Shown here piece after piece: positions 1 through 12,315 of a DNA stretch of 64,000 bases; position 1 is the stretch's first letter; the number at the start of each line of letters is the position of its first letter. Made by a program: the position numbers and the translations under genes. Below the pieces are notes generated by a model, which was not told where the DNA came from, searched no databases, and was given only the letters and a program-made list of their open reading frames with translations. Source of the stretch: Phallusia mammillata (Eukaryota > Chordata > Ascidiacea > Phlebobranchia > Ascidiidae); the NCBI GenBank assembly GCA_003260075.1, contig QLIY01000119.1, positions 1 to 64,000 on the forward strand, given 5' to 3'.

Positions 1-262
1 TTCGCCGGAATATTCCAGTTTCAAACTTGTTTTGACCGGTTTCTGCCTGATAACGAAAGTTGGTAAAAACATGTTGCATTATTTACAGATGTGTCTGGAC
101 CTTTGGTATTTTTACCTTTTCTATCTGGACCTTTCACAAAACTAATTGAGTAGCCCTGCTATAGTCTTTCCGTTTTTCGATTTTTGAAAAATCCGATTTT
201 CGGTGGGTTTTCGCCGGAATATTCCAGTTTCAAACTGATTTTGACCGGTTTTAGCTTCTAAC
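1..262. repeat. Diverged direct repeat, about 208-bp period
   Basis: The segment starting with 'tcgccggaatattccag' at the left edge recurs at about 209, followed in both copies by 'tttcaaact' and 'ttttgaccggttt'. Weaker echoes of the same phrase are seen near 785 and 965, suggesting an old repeat family. No open frame is involved. Confidence 0.6.
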
Positions 263-1446
263 CTTCAAACCGGAGTCGAAAACCCTAAAGCTTTAGCCTT
301 CCTTTTTGTAGGTCATAAAAGAGTCACGCACCCTTAATTGATAAAACTTCTGTAGAGGCTAACGCTTGTTTATCCAACACTTTGAAAAACAAATTACCCT
401 TCGTTCGATGGTATAAGCAAGTTAGCGGTTATTGGTCTGCATTCGGTCGTACAAAAAAGTTAACCACTTAAAACTGATGACTTTTTCTGATCAAGAGATC
501 TTTAAATCACAACAATCTTTAAAATAGGCTTTATTGTTAAAATGTAGCAAATATAATTTGGGTCCAAATATATTACGAGTATAAAACTTCTTAAATTTAA
601 AAAGTCACAGTGTATGCAAGCTGATTGGTCGGTGTAGTGAGGTTACTTGAGTTCAAACTGTCCGTCATATGACCCGGATCCACTGACCTCAATCACATGA
701 CTTGCCTCGCCAAGGCGACCGTGGAGAGTAAAGGTCGCAGAGGATTTTAAATCGTTTCTGAAATTAATAAAGAATTATATCGAAACATTCCAGTTTCAAA
801 TAATTTTTGCACTCATGCTAAACGCCGGACACGGTTTAACAAGAATCAGACAAGTGAAAATTTGTCGAGGTACTTGAAAACTGCCAAGCCTCTAGCATAG
901 CATTCTTTTCGACTTGGAGAATTAAAAAAAAAACTAGAAAAGAAACGTTTGTGAGCGAGTTTTCTTCGGAATATTTTAAACTGGGTTTTGCGGTTACTCC
1001 CGAACACCTTAACAGTTTTTCGCGTATAACCAGTAGTTGATACGGATTTTGTCCTTGTTTACGATTGGGACTCTAAAGGTTTCAAAAAATGTTTGCACGA
1101 ATAAAATCCCAGTCGTCAACAAAATAATTTGAAAAGCCGAACTTGGTTTAATCCGTATCGAGTGTTTGTGGGTCATTTTGTTTAAGTGGCAATTATGCAT
1201 TTTAACACAATTTGCTGTCATTCTTATTTACCTTGCAGTAAAGTACAGAGTGATCAATGCCTTGTTCCTCGCTTTGTTTGTCACGAAAGCCTCCAGATGC
1301 CCAGAATCTGGCTCAATACGAAATTCGCCACCACTTGTGTGTGTCGAATCTGCTTAAATTTAAAATAAGGTATAAACAAGAAAAAATTCGGAAGCAAAAA
1401 AAAAGTCAAGCGTTCATACTGACAAACTAAGCCAGGCATATACATC

Positions 1447-1760
1447 CTCAATGTTTGGTACTGACTTGAGTTCAATCCAACAAAACACTTAACTTAACGA
1501 CATAACCAATTGGTGGTAGATAACTTGATTTTATACCAGAATATAACTTTATTAACACATTGCTATAAATGACACATACACCGCACAAGTTGCAAAATTC
1601 TCAATGTATGTTACTGACTTGAGTTCAATCCAACAAAACACTTAACTTAACGACATAACCAATTGGTGGTAGATAACTTGATTTTATACCAGAATATAAC
1701 TTTATTAACACATTGCTATAAATGACACATACACCGAACAAGTTGCAAAATTCTCAATGT
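1447..1760. repeat. Tandem duplication, 153-bp unit, two copies
   Basis: Two nearly identical units start at 1447 and 1600, each opening with 'ctcaatgt', and a third unit start appears at 1753. Differences are a handful of bases. Unlike most duplications in this window there is no G or C spacer between the copies, so this one may be a genuine tandem duplication. Confidence 0.8.
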
Positions 1761-4700
1761 TAAATATAATCGAGATTTTGTGCTAAATAGCAGAAGCCAA
1801 CCTACCAGTGCACAACACTTGCCACCAGGTGTCAGAAGAACTGGGATTAGAAATCGAAATCTGGCGTGACTGTTCTTGACCCACAAAGCAGATACCGAAG
1901 TCAACACAGTCCTGCAATAAAAAGTCAGTGGTATTTACTATTATTCAATGGAATTTACGCGTACAGTATCAGTGAACAGATTGTCATTATGGGTTTGGAT
2001 CCTGTCAAAGATCGGATATATTGTTTTTTAATTGCTTGGTTTATATTTGGGTACTCTGCTTTTAAACTCTAGCTCAAAGTGATAAGTTAGGTAATATATA
2101 CTGTTGATTTTTAATAAATTATACGTGGTTCGACATGACTATACGCCGTAAACACTGGGCCCCCCAAAATGCATATTTTGAGAGTGCAAAAGTTTTCAAC
2201 TGAAATATTGTATAGATTAAAACATGAGCTAGGAATTCTTGAAAGAAATATTGAGTTGCCATATTAAAATTTCTCTAACCTGTGACACCAATACAGCGGG
2301 ACAGGGTACAGTCGCATTCAATCGGTGCTCTTGGGTTATACTGTTGCTGTATCGGATCAACAACTTGGAGTCATAGAACAGCTTTTCGACACCTAAACAA
2401 CAACAAATGTTACATTGTGCTTTGTTTAAGAAAAAAACAAGTGTTTTGTAAGAAGACATATTGTGAAAAAAGTGTTTAGATGATATAACGAAAACGCAAG
2501 ATGTTCAAAAGTTAAATTATAGTTTAAAGTAAAATCCAACCCTACAGTCGCAGTTTTGCGTTGACTACTGTTCCTTACCGTACAACATAGTCCAAAAACC
2601 AGTGTATAAAACCCTAGGCCAAACAGAATCAACCGGTACACAATATTTGCAAAGAAAAATATATATTGCCCTAGGGTTTATACACTAGGATTTTGGATTA
2701 TATCTAAAAGTTAATTTCTTTCCAAAATCATCTGACTAGAATTAACTACGGATTTAAATTGGGATTTCGAAAGAACAAGCGTATTTTTGGTCTTGGATTT
2801 AGACTAGAGCTGACTTTTTCCGTGATCTATTTACAAAAGCAGTTACAACTTTGACCCGACAAACGAAAATGCCTATTACACAACACTAATTCAGATTCGC
2901 CATTTCAGATTGCTGCCCCGAACAGGTTCAGGAACGTAAAGCGATTTAAAGCAAATCCTAGCCATACAAGCAGGGAGCGCTTGGGAGTTATAAGTGCTTT
3001 AGTGGTTCCATTCCATTACTACCCTTGGAACCAATTGACATTATGTTGACCTTCATGGTCATTCAATACATTGTTCATTAGCCTCGCCCTGTACAAGGAA
3101 GTTTCATAACTCCAGGTCACTGACTTGGTCATAATTCTATTCTATTCAGTGAAATCACTGTTAGTCACCTAAAGGTGGCTCCTTGCACAACGTAACATCG
3201 TCCACCACCTTTGAACCACGCAAAGCATCCAGAGTGTTGAGTGTCTCCTTGCTAATACGGAAGCCGACGTGCACCTGAGCAAAACATTAAACTATTTTTG
3301 CATAATAATTACCAAAATATAAATGAATAAAATAAGACGAATACAGCATAATATTTTTGCACGAGGAATAGTTGAGAAATGCCTGCATCAGGAATAGGAT
3401 AAAGGCCACTTGACAGATTGAAACCTGTGTTTACAACATTGTTAAGTAAGCTTATATGTCAGGTGTTTACAGATAGAGAAAAGGGCATGTTAGGGTGTTT
3501 AAAACGTTACACACACATCAAACATGCGAGTAAACTCGACAATTACGATATTTGGGTCAAATACTTTCTAGAATATCAAACAAAAACGCTCATTGTATAG
3601 CGCCCACTTTGTTGCTTGTACGTTGATGTGGGTTGTAAAATTTTAGCTTTCTAGTTTTCAACATATAAAGTGTCTAAAAGTTATGTCATCACCAAGTAAA
3701 AATACGCTTTAAATGAAACATAAAATGGGTTAGTCAAAAGACCTTCCATATGGTATGCTTCGATTGATTTTAAACTATAACTTTGACGCCCCTTTAGTCA
3801 AGTCCCAAACATTTTTTAATGAGTGTCAAAAGCCCTTCTCGATTCGAAAAATATGCATGCAAATAATTACCGAAGTATTTCCAAAACCTTTTCACTAACA
3901 TGAACTTACATTGCTGTAAATTAAAATCAACCCGAGTTTATACAAGTCTTACTAAGACTTCACATTCGACCATACATGAAGTAAACAACTTTGAATGCAA
4001 AATGCGCACATATGAAACGGAAAACAACAACTAGGTTACTATCCTATATTTTGCCAGAAACTCAAGTTTTGCCAGAACTTGAAAAGATACCATTGTAAGC
4101 CTAACACGGCGTATTGACGTCAACAGTGACGGGGTAAAATAACAAGAGTAATCACATCTGACTCATCATAAGTATTTCCTCTATCAATTGCATCAACAAA
4201 CCAAAAGGTAACCACAAGCGTAAAGTGACGTGTGAGTAAGAGTTGCCACAGGAACCAAGCGACCAGACGGTAGAAATAACCTTTTTGACTTGTACGGTTT
4301 GGCATATTTACGTAGTTGTTTTATAAGAGACGCAGTGCATGCATGGTATCAAGTGCTAGGTCAGTGTTTCTCAAGGGTAGATGCCGTTTTAATAGATTTT
4401 TTGCATTGCTTGACGTTTTTACATTTTTACCCTAAATGTCTGGTAGATTTAGTGCAAAGCGTTCGATTTGTGCTTCTGAATAGTTTTAGGAAAAGGTAAC
4501 GGCGTTAATATCTCACGAGAGATCATAATTTAGCAAAATCACAAATTTTTCACAAGTCGTTTAGCCCACAAAAACTGGTAAATGATTCTGTTTCTTTGAT
4601 ATGATCGGAACAATCAAAACTTTGTTACAAAGTTTCGTAGTAACATGTTAATTTGTGGTCGAAAATATGTTCGATAAGATGCAAAAATTAAATTTAAACG

Positions 4701-4910
4701 CTCAGCACATATAAAACGCCTCGTTAATAATTGGGTAACCACTTGGCCACATTCTAGAATAGATAATTTATGGAAAAGTATTATCATTTTGGATAATTTA
4801 TGGAAAAATATTTATTGGTTTCTAGTTTGTATCATAAAAGTCACTAAAATAATATGGTGCTGTGCTCACAAACAAGCATCACTAAAACTTGTTTTTGTTG
4901 CCAGTTTACA

Positions 4911-7832
4911 ATGGATTGGTTAAATGTGTTGGCCTGTTTAACACTGTGCTGTGGTTTGGTTGTTGGGGGAATCGCAGAGCCAGAACTGCCTTTTCAACGG
5001 GCTAAGGTCCCTTATACCACAAAACAAGTCGCCTGTTCGTATACAATCAGTACAGCGGATTGTAGCTGGGCTAACCAGTCAACTATTCCTGCTCAAACTG
5101 GAAATAGTAGTCTCACTACTCTGTTTCTGAACAACAACAAGTGAGTGAAAAATATTCACAAAGGAATAGTTTCTTTAACCCACTTTATATATGTACCCTA
5201 AAACAGTCGTTTTAATATGGCAACAATATGGATATACCTAAATAGGTGGCTCTGATTGTTTTTTAACAAAGCCATCCTAATTTCTGAAGTCTGACATATT
5301 ATTGCCACATGGATTTAAAAGTTTGACGTTGCTTCTATGGAGAATTATGTAAACAAACCACTAGTGTCAAATCTGATTCAGTAATAACCATGTAAAATCC
5401 TGCTTCTTATCTGTGCAGTTGTAAATCTACTTAATCTAAGACGGCTGCTTTGATTTTTCAGAATCTTAAACATCAATTCGACAGCTTTTGCCAGATGGAG
5501 CACAAACTTGCTTAACATCGATCTCAGCAGCAACAATATCACAGTCATGGATCCATACGCATTTAAACGTCTTAAAAATCTTCAGTACTTGGACCTCAGC
5601 AATAATTCAATATCAAGTCCCAATCGGGATATGTTCTCCTACTTACTAGGGTTAAAGGGAATTTCGCTCCGCAGCAACCAAATAACCACATTGACCCTAA
5701 AAGCAGCAGCACCAAGATTGAAATATCTTCTCCTTGATCAAAACTCGTTGATGATTCATTCCGTTATTGCGTCTTATTTTCCAGATCTAGGCACTTTAAC
5801 ATTAAACTCAAACAGAATATCGACAATCAGTACATTACCTATCTCACTGCTGTACTTAGACATCAGGGAAAACGTGTTCACAAATGTTACTGGAAAGTTT
5901 GCGAATTTAAGGCATTTGAATGTGCTAAGAATGGGGCAATCTACATTACTACCAAACAGTACGGATATGTTGGGTTTAACAAACCTGACCACGCTGGAGC
6001 TTGCAAACATCAATGCAGTTTACCCGAAAGAATATTTTACATCTACCAACCTCACGAAGGTATACATGCGTAGCAACTCGGCAAAGATGGAAATAACTCT
6101 TCCCTCAAAAACAGAAGAAGTGGAAATTCATAATTTTCCGACTGCTACTAGAGTTGCAGTCCTTCCAACGACTTTAACAAGACTAGTTATTACCGAATGC
6201 CCGAAATTGCAGTTTAAACTGGCACATCTTAATCAGTCAAATCTGTCGTATTTGCATTTGGCAAACATATATATACCAGACCGTGGACAATCACTCACTG
6301 GTTTGACATGGACTAAACTGACCACTCTGATATTGGAAAACTGCAATTTTACTTCATTTGCCGCGTCGAACTTCTTCAAAGGCGAAAACGTGCTAGCAAC
6401 ACTTAACCTTAGAAACAACACAATTGCGAATATCCAAGCAAGTGATCTACAATTTTTGGGAAAGCTCTACAACTTGACAGTCAGTTACAACCGCCTGACA
6501 ACATTCTCAATGAGCTCGTTTCGCTTGAATGCGAATTTGCAACATATAGATGCTTCATACAACTTGATAGAAGTTGTCAACACGGCTGATTTGCCAAGTA
6601 ACCGGCCTCAAACACTTAACTTGGCAGGCAACAGGATTATAAAGATTGATCCATTATTTCTACGCACCCTGGCAGCATTGCAAACTTTTGACTTGTCATA
6701 TAACCGCTTAACCGAATTTTCAACGTTCACCACCGTGACTTCCAATTTCGGGTTAAAGGTCATCTCTAATGGTAACCCTTGGGCCTGTACGTGCAACAAC
6801 ATTGTCCAATATGGCAATCTATCTAACAGTGTATCGTTCCATTGCGGTAAAGACAGTGCAGTGTCAGTAACACCGTGCTTGCTGTGCAACACCCCAGCCA
6901 ATGCACAGGGAATGTATATCGACAGGGCATCATGCAGTGTCATACCTACTGTGACGCAAATTGTCCACTTTGTTGGAAACGTTACAAACCCAAGGCCTAC
7001 CAACGGGCTGCCAGACAAACACTTGTACATTATTATTGGATTAAGTGCTTTTGTGGTTTTGCTTCTGATCGGTATAGCCGTTGCGTATTTTGTTGTGAAG
7101 AAACGCAGACACAATGCCAAACCTACTGAGCGTGCTGTTGACTTAGGTCCACCCCTGAAAGCACCGACACACATGCAAAAGCCAGAAACACGTCCAACTG
7201 CGCCAAAGAGTTCTGATGAACTCTACCAGGACGTAGATGCCGAAATCCCGCAGAACAATGTCAAAGACACCGGACCCAACCGGGCCACAGGTACGGACTT
7301 TAACCCACCTGTAGTGGAGCCAACACACATACGAAGGCAAACGGCGGACAACACCAGGCAAAGGGGTCCTGGCGAGCTCTACCAGGACGTCAAAACGGAA
7401 GCACCGCGGCCCAAAGCCGAAGACAGTGCCCTTTATCTGCAACCCGACGAAAAGCAAAAGCCAACACCAAGCAGCAGGCCAGTATCGTTTTTGGACAAGA
7501 TGAAAGAAGAAGCAGTGAAGGAAAATAACGATAATTCGCTCTACGAAGACGGATACATGGTTATGCCTGCTGGGCAATCAATTCCACAGCCAGTAGCTGA
7601 ACATGCCCCGGCAGTTTACAGGCAACAATACGTAAACTTGCCCCCAGCTCCGCCTAGTGGTGTTATGGCGTTGTCGAAAGAGAATTTCGCAGATCGGAAC
7701 AGCTTCGGTAATCTGGGATCGCTGATTACTATGCTGTTCGCAAAGGATGAAAGTCAGGCTCAACACGAATACATGAACGATGATGGCGAGACTGCTGATC
7801 AAGAAAACCGAGTGTACATGGAAGCAGAATAA
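4911..7832 (+). CDS. LRR-A: type I LRR receptor with tyrosine-rich tail
   Basis: Two exons, 4911-5140 and 5462-7832, joined by a GT-AG intron in phase 2, give 866 residues. I chose the ATG at 4911 because a signal peptide (MDWLNVLACLTLCCGLVVGG) starts there; an in-frame ATG at 4854 only adds 19 residues. The ectodomain has a two-cysteine N-cap, many LRRs of the form LxxLDLSxNxI, and a cysteine C-cap beginning NPWACTC. One membrane helix (HLYIIIGLSAFVVLLLIGIA) is followed by a basic stop-transfer. The cytoplasmic tail of about 250 residues carries ELYQDV twice, ALYLQP, SLYEDGYMVMPAGQSIP, QYVNLPP, EYMND and VYMEAE. Several of these fit SH2-binding sites (YxN type) if phosphorylated; that is inference. 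Ligand unknown. It is the most diverged of the six + strand paralogues. Confidence 0.9.
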
Positions 7833-9337
7833 CACACTAAGTTAGATCAACTTTGTACTGAAACGTAGAGTGTGTAGTGTGTACGAACATGTTCAAAGGG
7901 AGGTATACCAAACAGCACACTTGGTATAGATTGCATTCTTTATCCTGACGGGGCCTTCCTGACGTATGATCGTGACATTCTACAGGGAGATTGAAATAAA
8001 GGGGGTACGCAAAACCAATGCTAAAGTCCCACGTTGACAGCCACAACTGTACAAACGTATTTTATCTCTTTCCTTTGTTGTCGGTATGCACATGATGATA
8101 ATACGTAACCGTTCATACTGTCACCAATTATTTGCATATTTACTTTCACGAGCTGTTGGATAACCGTAAGTTACCTTACTTTGGGTTCGCAATGCTGTTA
8201 AGTCAGCAGTGTTTGAATGGAAAATGAGTCATTATTTCCTTGCGTTGTCACTATTTGACACGTCTGACCTCTTAAACGTCACATACGTACAGGAAATCTC
8301 TTATCTTTATGTAATGTTAATATTGACTTTGTGTTCTTAAACAATTTATTTGTTTCAAACTGCTTTTGAGGTCGAATGTTTCAGATGTGCAAATACGATT
8401 TATTAAAGTAGTCGGCATTACAATTAAATAACCAAAGCTAGAAAAACTTAATTGCTAAATGTTGAACTTTATTTTTTCTGAAAAACGTTTCATTGACAAC
8501 CGAGCGACAAAAAATCGTATGGTTGTGTAAGCGTTCGGTTTTCGAAAAGACCGTACTGAACTGCTGCGCTTGTAAGTGTAAATAGAGTTCCTAATAAACT
8601 AATTACAGGAAGTAATTAATCTCCAAAAATGAAGGAATCTTATTACTTCAATTGTAAGGCGTTTGTCGTACCATTTAATCCCGCTTAGCTGGTTTTATAA
8701 AACACTTACTGAACATTCAACGCAAACACAAAAACTATAGAAATATTGTCCTTGCAAATTCGCGGCAATCGTACAGAAAGTTTAAAGTCACGAACAGGGA
8801 AGCTTTGAAAAAACGACAAAACGTTATGCAACATCATCAAGTTGCGACGAAAGATCATTTGCAAATTTAAGGGACAGAAATTTTCTACTGAAAATAAAGC
8901 AATCTGCATAACGTGCTGCAAGCATGATGGGTTATTCCACAAACGTGAGTTGTATGAAACAAGGTTTTCTGATGGCGAGTTACAGCAGAAACAACTTTAC
9001 ATCTATGATACATTTCTCGGGCTAAAGTATACGTTTTAAGCAAGATGACTGGAATAAATGTATTGGATTTAGATTGCTTAGAATTGAAAGAAATAACCCA
9101 AAAATAGATTCTTGTTGTAAATAAAAGGAGGAGTTTAAACCGCTTAGATGGTATCAACAAGAAAAGTGCCAAATATGTGGCTGCAGTTGATTGCATAAAG
9201 CTTGCTACAACAAGACTAGCAAAGTTTCTGGCAGCAATGATTTATTTATTGGCCATAAGTATGCAAATCAGCCGAAAATATGTGACTTGGTGCAAACAAT
9301 ATATCTGTTTTAGCTTATTTTTTTAAGAACAGTAAAA
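7833..9337. other. Intergenic region between LRR-A and LRR-B
   Basis: Contains the 3' untranslated region of LRR-A and the presumed promoter of LRR-B. Frames of 60-100 codons on both strands (for instance 8885-9196) show no domains or splice partners. No repeats or RNA genes were recognised. Confidence 0.5.
7995..8000 (+). terminator. Polyadenylation signal of LRR-A
   Basis: AATAAA lies about 160 bases after the stop codon of LRR-A and is the first canonical hexamer downstream. Cleavage position not visible. Confidence 0.5.
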
Positions 9338-11698
9338 ATGTTTAAGCTAATCCCGCTGGTACTATTTTTAAATTGTGCTTTTGCACAGTTTGAACCTGCG
9401 CAATTCCCAATTCCCAGAATACCTTCCAATATCAACGCAAGCAAATTGTTAACTTGCAAACGCTGGTTGGATATATTAGATTGCAGTAAGCAAGGAATAC
9501 TTAATATCCCAACTGTAAACGACAACCCTAAGATCAATCTTCTTCTAAACAACAATGGGTATGTTGCCTCGAAAAAAATACCAGCTTTTTAAATCCTTTA
9601 TTAACAAGATTTTTTTGTCAACAGCATAAAGACCTTTCCAGTATTTCCGAAATGGACAAGAAACGGTTTGCAAGCGCTTGATCTTTCCCACAATTTACTT
9701 CAAACTGTTCCAAGTATAAGAGAAACTTTTTTAGCCCTAAAATACTTGGATATAAGTCACAACCAGCTTAAAACAACTTCCTTCTTTCCTTCAAGTATCG
9801 CGGGAATATCAGTTGGATATAACCAATTTACTGACATTAATCAAATCCTACAGGATCAGGTTTTACCGAATATGCAAACACTAATACTGAATTCCAACCA
9901 AGTGTCTGTTGCAGACGGATTCAATTGGAACCGGTATATACCGAATCTTAAGCATCTCGACATAAGGGACAATCTCTTTGAAAACTTCGAATCCGTAAAG
10001 TTAGACGCTTTGAAAACTTTGCGAATTGGCCACCGGGGCCTACAGTTTAGAAACTTCACCAGATTTTCAAGTCTTAGCTCTTTAGAGATATCAAGTACAT
10101 TTTTGAACAAGACTCTGCCTTCAAACTATACAGTAAAAAAAATGAGGATATATGCTTTTCGTCTCTTCAATGTTACTGGACTCGAAAGAATCGAATTGCC
10201 ACCAAATGTTCAGGACGTTTGGCTTGAAAATCTACCACAAGCAAAAGAATTTGTAAGCCTTAAACCAACGATTAAAAATTTAACTGTTATAAGATGCCAG
10301 AACTTCTGCTTTAAATATGCCAACTCAAGTGAGAACTCAAGCTTTGCGCCCAATCAGTTGCATTTCAGTAATATAAATCCGAAAAATATGTTAAAATCCT
10401 CAAGGTTCCATCAGTTGAGTATTTACTCTGAGATACATAATACGTATCCGTATTTGGATTACAGCGGTGCTTCCGAACTTTTACATGCAAATTTTAGCCA
10501 CAATAACTTGACAGAAATTCGCGACCACGGATTTTACAACTTGTTTTCTTTAAAATCGATTCTTTTGAACTACAATCGAATTCGTCGTACCGGGTTGAGG
10601 TCTTTCTACATTGGCGGTCAAAATGTGAGTTTGGAACTTATAGACTTATCGTACAACCAACTTGAGACCATAAAACCGTTTACCTTTGTAGTCTCCAGCA
10701 TAAGAGAAATAAACCTAGCAGGAAATCGAATCAAATACTTCGATCCAGAATTGATTGTCATGCTTAAAGTGATTCAATTTATAAACTTTTCAAGCAACTT
10801 CATTCAAGAGTCGAGGCTAATTCAATACACACGGTCGCCTTTCCTTACTGTAGATGCAAGTTACAATCCATGGCTGTGTTCGACACTAAATGTTACAAAC
10901 TTTAGAAACAGTTCACCGCCAACTTACACAATTACCTGTGACACAAACTTTCGGACATCAAATCATTCCTGTGTCTGCTCACCACCAAAACAAAACATTG
11001 CTCAAAATCAGACTTCTGTGCAGCCAAGTGTTAACCACCAATTGCAATATGCCTTGATATTCGGACTAGTAGGAATTCTGTTAGCTGTCGTCGCGTTGTT
11101 ACTTGTTGTCTGGTATGTGAAGAAATCAAAGCCTTCAAAAACACATCCTGACAAAACACCTCAAGTTGACATTAATGTGATAGAAATTGACAACCAAAAG
11201 TCGGACCAAACTGCGAACACATCTTTTGATTCAAAGAGAATCAGTAAGTCAGGTTTGGAAAATGAAACAGATTTAGCGTTTAATCCAGCAAATCAAGAAG
11301 AATCTGGTGACCAAGAAAAAACGGATTCTGCGATAAAATATGTCAAAGCGTCTGTATCCGAATATGATGGAGGTTATATTGTAAAACCAGCCGGTCAAGC
11401 AATACCTAAACCGCAACCGAGACTTCAACGAGAGCCAAGTTATTTGATACCGATTTCAAGAAATTCGTTTCTGGCACAACAGAAAGCAATGTCTGTTAAT
11501 GAGGATACAACTGTGTATGAAGAATTACGAACAACTAAGGAGTTGTCAAAAACAACAGACCGACCTATTAAAGAAAACACCAACCCAGAACAAGAGGAGT
11601 ATGAAGTAATGAAGGATCAGCCACATGATAACAAGGGTCACGTTTATATGAACCAGTTTCATTCACATGAGTCACCTTATGTGAATGCTCCACAGTAA
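9338..11698 (+). CDS. LRR-B: type I LRR receptor with tyrosine-rich tail
   Basis: Exons 9338-9558 and 9625-11698 with a 66-bp phase-2 intron give 764 residues. The signal peptide is MFKLIPLVLFLNCAFA. The N-cap has the family form 'LLTCKRWLDILDCS', which is shorter than a classical four-cysteine LRRNT. LRRs follow, many N-glycosylation sequons, then a C-cap starting NPWLCST and ending NHSCVC. The membrane helix is around 'YALIFGLVGILLAVVALLLV'. The tail holds SEYDGGYIVKPAGQAIP, EPSYLIPISRNSF, VYEEL, EEYEVM, VYMNQF and PYVNAP. Order and spacing of these blocks are the same in LRR-C to LRR-F. The exon 1 splice after LLLNNN matches the other paralogues exactly. The reading frame is intact and free of assembly spacers, so this is the best model for the family. 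Confidence 0.92.
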
Positions 11699-11782
11699 AA
11701 ATTGTATGTAAATACTTTGCGCAACATATCTGTACAATACAGTTACCGTTATTGCGTTTATTCATGTACGTCCTAAAAACAA

Positions 11783-11788
11783 AATAAA
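11783..11788 (+). terminator. Polyadenylation signal of LRR-B
   Basis: AATAAA about 85 bases after the LRR-B stop codon, the first canonical hexamer downstream. Confidence 0.55.
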
Positions 11789-12125
11789 TCCAAATTCAAA
11801 CACGAAATCACATGTAAATCTTATACAAATTATCGCGACCAATAGCTGTTCACGAAACGCAGGGAGGAATAATAACTTACATATAACAATAAACATTAAA
11901 CGTAATAAATGAACCTAAATAAGTTGTGCATGAGATAAATATGTTTACGGCAAATAGTTGTAAATCCCAAGCAAGAAATCTTGCAAATCTTGCATAAGAT
12001 ACACTGATTCTTTTTAGATTTATTTAACTGACGATGATAGTGGTTTCACATTGCGGTAGTGTCCTGAATTCTATCGGTTTAGAATATTAAAAAAACGTGA
12101 ATTGTGTGAATCAAATTGAAAGGTA

Positions 12126-12133
12126 ATTTGCAT
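12126..12133 (+). promoter_or_regulatory. Octamer ATTTGCAT upstream of LRR-C
   Basis: ATTTGCAT followed by CAAAACT lies 183 bases before the LRR-C start. The same octamer and following bases occur upstream of LRR-D, E and F. Known POU/Oct factors bind this sequence; use here is inferred from conservation only. Confidence 0.4.
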
Positions 12134-12315
12134 CAAAACTACACGGGTCAGAGGAAGTGGCAAAAACGTGAGAAGTGTAAGAGACGACAGCTGAATAAAG
12201 TCTACAAACATCACAGACGATCGCTCAACATAGACAGGTTGCAATTATCTCACAATTAGTTGTATTTAAACCTTTCTGCATTGACTTTAGAGTAAAAATT
12301 ACAATTTTAGAGAAG

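Larger units (their letters stand above)
1..4910. other. Non-coding left flank
   Basis: No convincing gene was seen. Short reading frames here lack domains, signal peptides or splice-consistent partners. The stretch is AT-rich and holds diverged repeats (1-55 against 209-262) and one clean tandem duplication (1447-1752). The last few hundred bases should contain the promoter of the receptor gene starting at 4911, but no site stands out enough to name. Confidence 0.5.
11699..12315. other. Intergenic region between LRR-B and LRR-C
   Basis: Short spacer holding the 3' end of LRR-B and the upstream region of LRR-C. It contains the octamer at 12126 that recurs upstream of LRR-D, E and F. No other gene was seen. 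Confidence 0.5.

Noticed and set aside
6608..7174. 188-residue frame on the - strand
   Set aside because: It is the shadow of the LRR-A coding sequence, with no signal, domain or homologous counterpart in the paralogues.
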